From contig JALNXC010000030.1 in the NCBI GenBank assembly GCA_023230535.1, positions 1 to 9,375 on the forward strand: a DNA stretch of 9,375 nucleotides, in the 5' to 3' direction. Made by a program: the position numbers and the translations under genes. Position 1 is the first letter of the stretch, and each line of letters starts with the position of its first letter. This document shows positions 5,013-9,375 of the stretch, piece by piece. The notes below the pieces were generated by a model that searched no databases, was not told the origin of the DNA, and was given only the letters and a program-made list of their open reading frames with translations. This stretch comes from Alkaliphilus sp. (GTDB taxonomy: Bacteria; Bacillota; Clostridia; Peptostreptococcales; Natronincolaceae).

Positions 5013-7475
5013 ATGAAAATTGCTACAAAAACATTGCATGTAAAAGGGATGGCATGTGCTGCCTGTTCGGCTAATTTAGAACGTAGCATATCTAAAATAG
5101 AGGGAGTAATTAAGGCTGCCGTAAATTTAACCACAGAAAAATTGACGGTAGAATATGACCCGGAACAGACAGGTGTGGAACAATTTACCGAAATAATAGA
5201 CAAACTGGGATTCAGGGTAGAACAAGACGAATTAAAGGAAATAACTATACTTGTGGAGGGGATGAACTGAGCGTCCTGTAGCAGTGCCGTGGAACGTGCA
5301 CTAAAAAAACTGGATGGTGTACAGGATGTTAATGTGAATCTTACAACTAAAAGGGCTACTATGAAATATGACAGCAACATAATTAAAATATCCGGAATTA
5401 AAAAGGCTATTGAAGATGCAGGCTACACACCATTGGATTTAGAAATGAGTGTTGGTGTTGATAGGGACAAAATAGCAAAAGAAAATGAAATAAGAACGCT
5501 CCGAGAAAGGCTTATTACAGCTGCCGTATTTACTGTACCGCTTTTTTATATCTCTATGGGACATATGATAGGTATGCCGTTGCCTAAAATTTTAGATCCG
5601 GCATATAATCCGTTAAATTTTGCACTGGTGCAGATGGTTTTGGCTATATTAGTGATGTTTGCAGGGCGTAAATTTTATACGGTGGGTTACAAAACATTGT
5701 TCAGAGGCACCCCTAACATGGATTCTTTAATAGCCATAGCAACAAGTGCCGCATTTATATACGGTCTTTATGCCGTTATAAAAATAATGGGTGGGAATAG
5801 CGATATGGTTATGGAATTATATTTTGATTCGATAGGGGTCATAATAACTTTAATAATGTTAGGTAAATATTTAGAATCGGTGTCTAAAGGAAAAACATCG
5901 GAAGCTATTAAAGCATTGATGGGATTGCAGCCTAAGGAGGCAACAATTATTCGAGACGGAAAAGAGATTAAAATCCCCATAGAAGAGGTAGAAGTAGGAC
6001 ATGTTATAGTTGTAAAACCCGGGGAAAAAATACCTGTAGACGGTATTGTAACAGACGGTCATACATCTGTAGACGAATCTATGCTGACGGGGGAAAGCAT
6101 TCCTGTAGAAAAAAACAAGGGTGATAAGATAACGGGCGGTAGTATAAATAAAAACGGATCTATTACATTTGAAACCCAAAAAGTCGGAAAAGATACCGTA
6201 CTGGCTCAAATAATAAAATTAGTAGAGGATGCCCAAGGTTCAAAGGCACCGATTGCGAGAATGGCGGATGTAATTGCAAGATATTTTGTGCCGGTGGTTT
6301 TTATGATTGCTATTGTATCTTCGGGAATATGGTATATCACGGGAAAACCGATAGAATTTGTTTTAACCATATTTATATCCATCTTGATTATTGCTTGTCC
6401 TTGTGCATTAGGTTTAGCAACACCTACGGCTATTATGGTCGGCACAGGTAGGGGAGCCGAATACGGGGTGTTGATTAAAGGCGGGGAGGCCTTAGAAACA
6501 GCACATAAAACCGATACGGTCATACTGGATAAAACAGGTACGATTACAGAGGGCACTCCCAAGGTGACAGATATAATTACGGAACAGGGAATATTGGAAG
6601 ATGAACTCTTGGCGGTTGCGGTATCTGCTGAAAAAGGTTCGGAACATCCGTTGGGCGAAGCTATTGTAAGAGCGGGGGAAGAAAAAGGCGTAGAATTAAA
6701 AAACGTAGAACAATTTATGGCCGTCCCGGGCCACGGTATAGAGGCCGTCATTGAGAATAAGAATGTGTTACTTGGCAATAAAAAATTGATGACGGATAAA
6801 AATATAGAGATTACCTTACAAAACGAATCGGACAGATTAGCCGTAGAAGGCAAAACGCCCATGTATATTGCTATAGACGGAAAGTTGGCAGGTATAATTG
6901 CTGTTGCGGATATTGTAAAAGGAAGCAGCAAAGATGCAATAGATGCTCTTCATGACATGGGCATAGAAGTAGCTATGATAACCGGAGACAACAAAGGAAC
7001 GGCGGAAGCTATAGCAAGACAAGTAGGCATTGATATAGTATTGGCGGAAGTATTGCCGGGAGACAAAGCAAATGAAGTTAAAAAACTTCAGGAGCAAGGA
7101 AAGAAAGTTGCAATGGTCGGAGACGGCATCAACGATGCACCGGCACTTGCCCAGGCTGATATCGGTATTGCGATAGGTTCCGGTACGGATGTTGCCATGG
7201 AATCCGCTGATATTGTATTGATGAAGAGCGATCTCAGGGATGTTGCAACAGCTATTCAGCTGAGCAAGAAAACAATCATAAACATCAAGCAGAGCCTATT
7301 TTGGGCGTTGGGTTATAATTCCATAGGAATTCCGATTGCGGCAGGAGTATTATATTTGTTAGGTGGGCCGCTGCTAAATCCTATGATAGGTTCGGCTGCT
7401 ATGGCTATGAGCTCTGTTTCCGTAGTTTCAAATTCTTTGAGGTTAAGGAAATTTAAACCCCTGCATCTTATATAA
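5013..7475 (+). CDS. copA: Cu(I)-exporting P1B-type ATPase CopA with in-frame UGA (candidate selenoprotein)
   Basis: 820 codons if TGA 5268-5270 is read through. ATG 5013 follows AGGGGGTGA (4998-5006). Domain order: HMA1 (about 4-71, GMACAAC with Cys15 and Cys18); HMA2 (about 79-146), where the expected GMxCxxC reads Gly-Met-Asn-UGA-Ala-Ser-Cys, so codon 86 replaces the first copper-binding Cys; membrane helices; actuator loop with TGES (359-362); CPC in the transport helix (462-464); phosphorylation site DKTGT (Asp506); SEHPLG with the P1B His (545); GDGIND (703-708); then YN and the MxxSS helix at the C-terminus. CPC + YN + MxxSS marks the Cu(I) subtype, which pumps Cu(I) out of the cytosol using ATP. 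Both sides of the UGA are in the same frame and nothing else is broken, which favours recoding (selenocysteine) over decay; a fresh nonsense mutation or sequencing error is still possible. Without readthrough the product is an 85-residue HMA1 protein. Confidence 0.9.
5268..5270 (+). other. Candidate selenocysteine UGA codon at the CxxC position of HMA2
   Basis: The UGA falls on the first Cys of the second metal-binding motif. Compare HMA1 GMACAACSANLERSI with HMA2 GMN(UGA)ASCSSAVERAL. Sec replacing a redox or metal-binding Cys is the usual pattern in selenoproteins. A Cys codon differs from TGA by one base, so a point mutation is the competing explanation. An SD-like GGAGGGG (5255-5261) lies just upstream and might influence ribosome pausing. 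Confidence 0.65.
5271..5329 (+). promoter_or_regulatory. SECIS-like RNA structure after the copA UGA
   Basis: Apical hairpin: AGTGC (5283-5287) pairs with GCACT (5298-5302) and CGT (5288-5290) with ACG (5294-5296). A T at 5297 is bulged and the loop GGA is at 5291-5293. The loop begins 20 nt after the UGA; in E. coli fdhF the SELB-binding loop (also GG-containing, with a bulged U) begins about 18 nt after its UGA. An outer stem of about 10 bp (5271-5280 with 5320-5329, two G.U pairs) starts right after the UGA. This fits bacterial SECIS rules (short stem, G at the start of the loop, loop 16-37 nt from UGA). The bulge is on the 3' side here, unlike fdhF, and pairing was done by eye. Confidence 0.6.
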
Positions 7476-7515
7476 TTTTGTCCTTTGATATTTGAAATAT
7501 AAAAGTTTCGGATTA

Positions 7516-7564
7516 TGTCATTCTATGGTATCTAAATGAACGAAGTGAAATGAATAATCTTTAT
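7516..7564. repeat. Degenerate dispersed repeat upstream of copZ
   Basis: TGTCATTCT, then after a gap GAACGAAGTGAAA and GAATAATCTT, resembles a widespread dispersed repeat of the form TGTCATTCTGA-CGAAGTGAA-GAATCTT that I know from Clostridia and other genomes. Here it is interrupted and diverged. It lies in the 127-nt gap between copA and copZ, where I see no convincing promoter or terminator. Confidence 0.4.
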
Positions 7565-7602
7565 CCTGTATTTGAATAATTTATTAAAGGAGAGATGTAA
7601 AA

Positions 7603-7731
7603 ATGAAAAAGAAAATTTCAATAGAAGGAATGAGTTGCGGGCACTGTTCGGCAAGGGTCGAAAAAATATTAAAGGAGCAGGAAGCCGTAGGGGCAGACCC
7701 ATGTGTCTGCCCTCTTATGACGCATAATTAA
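7603..7731 (+). pseudogene. copZ: Truncated copper chaperone CopZ, cut by a hairpin repeat
   Basis: ATG 7603 follows AAAGGAGAG (7586-7594). Codons 1-28 read as a normal HMA-domain chaperone start: KKKISIEGM then SCGHCSARVEKILKEQE, with the Cu(I)-binding Cys12 and Cys15. From codon 29 the frame runs into the GTAGGGG... hairpin repeat and ends at TAA 7729-7731, giving 42 residues against about 68 for intact CopZ. The lost part is the second half of the ferredoxin-like fold (beta2 onward), and no remnant of it is seen downstream. CopZ normally carries Cu(I) in the cytosol to CopA and CsoR. The ribosome binding site and start are intact, so a short peptide with two extra Cys (34, 36) from the repeat could still be made, but a folded HMA domain is unlikely. 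It belongs to the csoR-copA locus. Confidence 0.8.
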
Positions 7732-7735
7732 ACAA
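7688..7735. repeat. Dispersed GC-rich hairpin repeat inserted in copZ
   Basis: Stem GGGCAGAC (7691-7698) pairs with GTCTGCCC (7705-7712) around CCATGT. The first 30 nt match the repeat at 9091-9120 at 27 positions. Two of the three differences are on opposite sides of the stem and keep the pairing (G-C becomes A-T). Similarity continues weakly into the A/T-rich flank (TGA..yATAAyTAAA). It lies between convergent copZ and mltG and might act as a bidirectional transcript end, though without a T-tract. Confidence 0.8.
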
Positions 7736-7769
7736 ATGTGCTATGGCCTGTCATCTTTCTGTATCTAAA

Positions 7770-8795
7770 TTACTCTTTATTCCTATTTATGTATTTAGCT
7801 CTATCCTTTAAGTGTTCATCATAGGTTTCGTTAAACACATGTCTGTCTTCTTCCGGGCTCAGCACATAATATAAATAATTATGTTTGTCGGGATACAGGG
7901 CTGCTTTTATAGATTCTTTTCCCGGGGAAGCTATGGGTCCCGGGGGTAGCCCCTTTTTAGTATATGTGTTAAACGGACCGGGTTTATCTAATTCTGATTG
8001 ATATATTGTGGTTCTATGCTCTCTTCCTTCACCCACTCCATATATCACTGTAGCATCAATCTGCAGGGGCATGTCCTTTTTTAATCTGTTATGTATAACT
8101 CCGCTGATAGTTGTTCTCTCGCCATCATGCCGTGCTTCGCGTTCTATTAAGGATGCTATGGTCAATACTTCATGTCTTGAAAACCCCAGTGTTTCTTCTC
8201 TTTTTGTGTATTCTTCCGTAAATGCATCATTCATTGCCTGTGCAAGCTGGTGGATTATATCGTCCACAGTCTGATTTTTGGTAAAATGATAAGTTTCCGG
8301 ATACAGATACCCTTCCAGTTTGAAATAAAGGCCCTCGGTATCAAAATTATAATTATCGTTAAAATACTTTTCTGTGGCTTCAATAAATTCTTCTTTAGTA
8401 CCGAAACCGAGCTCTTCCATTTTTTGTGCTATCTGATAGAGGGTAAATCCTTCAGGTATGGTCAGTACGGTATATTTATCCGCAACGCCTTTTTCCAATA
8501 ATGTAAAGATATCTTCAAAGGTTGAATCGGATGGTATCAAATAGGTGCCCGGTTTAATTTTCTGATCAATCTGTGCTTCTTTGGCCTTGTAGCGAAACCA
8601 AATCCTGCTCCTAATTACACCTTTGTCAAATAATATATCAGAAACATAACTCAGCGGAGCACCTTCCGGAACCGTTATTTCGACAACATCGGGGTTGTTA
8701 ACGGTGGAAAGGTAGGATGGCACAAATGATAAGAGAGCGATGCCTAATATCGCAATAATTACAATAGCCGTTAATATGTATAAAAACTTTCTCAT
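7770..8795 (-). CDS. mltG: Endolytic murein transglycosylase MltG (YceG-like)
   Basis: 341 residues. ATG at 8795 is preceded on the minus strand by AGGGGG (8805-8810), 9 nt away. One N-terminal membrane helix (about 5-28) anchors an extracytoplasmic domain. A LysM-like segment follows (about 37-110: ITVPEGAPLSYVSDILFDKG, then IKPGTYLIPSDSTFEDIFTLLEKG). The catalytic YceG domain contains LEGYLYPETY (160-169), ASLIEREA (214-221; the catalytic Glu is 218 or 220), LQIDATVIYG (244-253) and the GLPPGPIASPG loop (282-292). Length is normal. MltG cuts nascent glycan strands inside the chain and so helps set peptidoglycan strand length at the membrane. It stands alone here, convergent with the copper locus, without the cell-wall or RuvX-type neighbours it often has in Firmicutes. 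A candidate Spo0A box lies upstream. Confidence 0.95.
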   Translation of the reverse strand: MRKFLYILTAIVIIAILGIALLSFVPSYLSTVNNPDVVEITVPEGAPLSYVSDILFDKGVIRSRIWFRYKAKEAQIDQKIKPGTYLIPSDSTFEDIFTLLEKGVADKYTVLTIPEGFTLYQIAQKMEELGFGTKEEFIEATEKYFNDNYNFDTEGLYFKLEGYLYPETYHFTKNQTVDDIIHQLAQAMNDAFTEEYTKREETLGFSRHEVLTIASLIEREARHDGERTTISGVIHNRLKKDMPLQIDATVIYGVGEGREHRTTIYQSELDKPGPFNTYTKKGLPPGPIASPGKESIKAALYPDKHNYLYYVLSPEEDRHVFNETYDEHLKDRAKYINRNKE

Positions 8796-8889
8796 TTTTT
8801 ATTTCCCCCTGTTTAAAACATTTATTAAAAGCAGATTATTTTCAACTTGGTTTCGAATTTTATATATTATTTATTATTCTAACATCTTA

Positions 8890-8898
8890 TTCGACAAA
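8890..8898 (-). promoter_or_regulatory. Spo0A-box match upstream of mltG
   Basis: Minus-strand TTTGTCGAA is an exact match to the 0A-box consensus TTTGTCRAA, 95 nt upstream of the mltG start. A single 9-mer can occur by chance in AT-rich DNA, and no clear mltG promoter was found to anchor it. Confidence 0.35.
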
Positions 8899-8932
8899 TT
8901 GCATCAACAATTAATTTTGTATGACGAAGCGG

Positions 8933-8950
8933 GATAGACACTGTTCTATC
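8933..8950. repeat. Small perfect hairpin
   Basis: GATAGA (8933-8938) pairs with TCTATC (8945-8950) around the 6-nt loop CACTGT. Role unknown; it may be an operator or part of the flank of the nearby repeat element. Confidence 0.45.
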
Positions 8951-8964
8951 TATTAGTACATAAT

Positions 8965-9138
8965 TGTTTAATTAAAGGGGTCAAGGGTGGACACACGGGT
9001 CCGCCTATTAGAGGTCAGAACCCAGGGGCCTGTGTTCCGGAATTATAAAAGATCAGGTACGCCGGCGGACTGATATCCGGCTTCTAAGTGGTAGGGGCGG
9101 ACCCGTGTGTCCGCCCTCTTGTGATATATAACTAAATC
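8965..9138. repeat. MITE-like element: inverted pair of the hairpin repeat found in copZ
   Basis: The left copy (8983-9011) and right copy (9091-9120) are inverted and share a perfect 17-bp core GGACACACGGGTCCGCC (8989-9005 in the left copy). Outside each copy lies TTTA[AG]TTA (left) or its complement (right), suggesting element ends near 8965 and 9138. The roughly 80-nt middle has a quasi-palindrome GAACcCAGGGGCCTGtGTTC (9018-9037) and a GCCGG/CCGGC hairpin (9061-9081). It has no coding capacity and is clearly GC-richer than its surroundings, so it is probably a non-autonomous mobile or structured repeat. The same unit cut copZ. Confidence 0.75.
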
Positions 9139-9212
9139 CATGTTGTAATAACTATGTTGTGAACATCTTCCGGTGTTTTCCGATATAAATTCTAAATTTT
9201 CAACAAATAATA

Positions 9213-9232
9213 TATATTTCCCGGGAAATATA
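9213..9232. promoter_or_regulatory. 20-bp perfect palindrome next to the promoter of the last gene
   Basis: TATATTTCCC-GGGAAATATA is perfectly symmetric and abuts the sigma-H-like -35 element. Position and symmetry suggest an operator for a dimeric regulator; none is identified. Confidence 0.5.
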
Positions 9233-9261
9233 GAAGGATTTTATATAATAATGTAGAATGT
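9233..9261 (+). promoter_or_regulatory. Sigma-H-like promoter upstream of the last gene
   Basis: A -35 GAAGGATTT (9233-9241) matches RNAGGAWWW. After 11 nt, -10 GTAGAATGT (9253-9261) matches RNNGAAT but not the trailing WW. It ends 34 nt before the start codon. An overlapping TATAAT (9243-9248) lacks a good sigma-A -35 at proper spacing. If real, it implies expression at the transition to sporulation or stationary phase. Confidence 0.45.
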
Positions 9262-9295
9262 CCATATAAAGTGTTATTACAGGAGGAATATTGCA

Positions 9296-9375
9296 ATGGT
9301 TCAAATGTTGATCGATGTCACTTTTTTAGGGGTAATTATTATACCGATATTTATTTTGTTTTTGGCCCTATATCA
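9296..9375 (+). CDS. N-terminus of a membrane protein, 3' end outside window
   Basis: ATG 9296 lies 9 nt after AGGAGG (9281-9286). Only 26 complete codons are visible: MVQMLIDVTFLGVIIIPIF then ILFLALY, a single strongly hydrophobic helix with little charge before it. This could be a membrane anchor or the first helix of a polytopic protein. A CvpA-type protein is one possibility, but I do not recognise the family from this much. It is expressed away from mltG and seems to have its own sigma-H-like promoter and palindrome. Confidence 0.6.
   Translation, partial: MVQMLIDVTFLGVIIIPIFILFLALY

Noticed and set aside
5013..5300. Frameshift as the cause of the broken copA
   Set aside because: Both halves are in the same frame and only codon 86 (TGA) separates them, so an indel is not needed; recoding or a point nonsense change remain.
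6206..6931. 241-codon open frame on the minus strand
   Set aside because: It lies wholly antisense to the conserved core of copA, including CPC and DKTGT, and has no family features of its own.
7691..7712. Intrinsic terminator between copZ and mltG
   Set aside because: The hairpin lacks a T-tract on either strand and matches a dispersed repeat; a terminator role is only possible.
8965..9138. CRISPR array
   Set aside because: The two copies are inverted, not direct, with a single 80-nt spacer, and no cas genes are present.

Overview
The window looks like the chromosome of an anaerobic, spore-forming-type Firmicute of class Clostridia. The DNA is AT-rich, most genes have strong GGAGG-type ribosome binding sites, and both SBP lipoproteins carry Gram-positive-style signal peptides. 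A CsoR copper repressor, candidate Spo0A and sigma-H sites and dispersed GC-rich hairpin repeats fit the same picture. Genus cannot be decided. UGA is a normal stop here (MoeA-like gene and csoR), so the in-frame UGA in copA is not explained by a changed genetic code.

Left part (1-4158, + strand): an operon-like run made of the 3' part of a DUF364 (putative heavy-metal chelation) gene, a lipoprotein substrate-binding protein of the iron-complex/cobalamin/molybdate ABC class, a divergent MoeA-like protein, and a second lipoprotein of the same ABC class. The permease and ATPase are not in the window. Together these suggest uptake and handling of a metal, oxyanion or metal complex; molybdate or tungstate is a guess drawn from the MoeA-like neighbour. 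A roughly 380-base gene-free stretch follows (4159-4537) with a perfect palindrome and a long stem-loop, of unknown role.

Middle part (4538-7731, + strand): a copper-resistance locus. A sigma-A type promoter has a CsoR-like operator in its spacer, followed by csoR, copA (Cu(I) P1B-ATPase) and a broken copZ. copA carries an in-frame TGA at 5268-5270, exactly where the first Cys of the second HMA CxxC motif should be. The frame stays open for 734 more codons, and a SECIS-like hairpin lies about 20 nt after the TGA. The simplest positive reading is a selenocysteine-containing copper ATPase (UASC motif); a nonsense mutation is the main alternative. If UGA is read only part of the time, the same gene would also give an 85-residue free HMA1 domain resembling a copper chaperone. 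That is notable because the real copZ has been cut after about 28 codons by a dispersed hairpin repeat.

Right part (7770-9375): mltG (endolytic murein transglycosylase) on the minus strand, convergent with copZ. A 500-base gene-poor interval (8796-9295) follows. It holds a Spo0A-box match, a small hairpin, a MITE-like inverted pair of the same repeat that cut copZ, a 20-bp perfect palindrome and a sigma-H-like promoter. The last is followed by the first 26 codons of a membrane protein that runs off the end.
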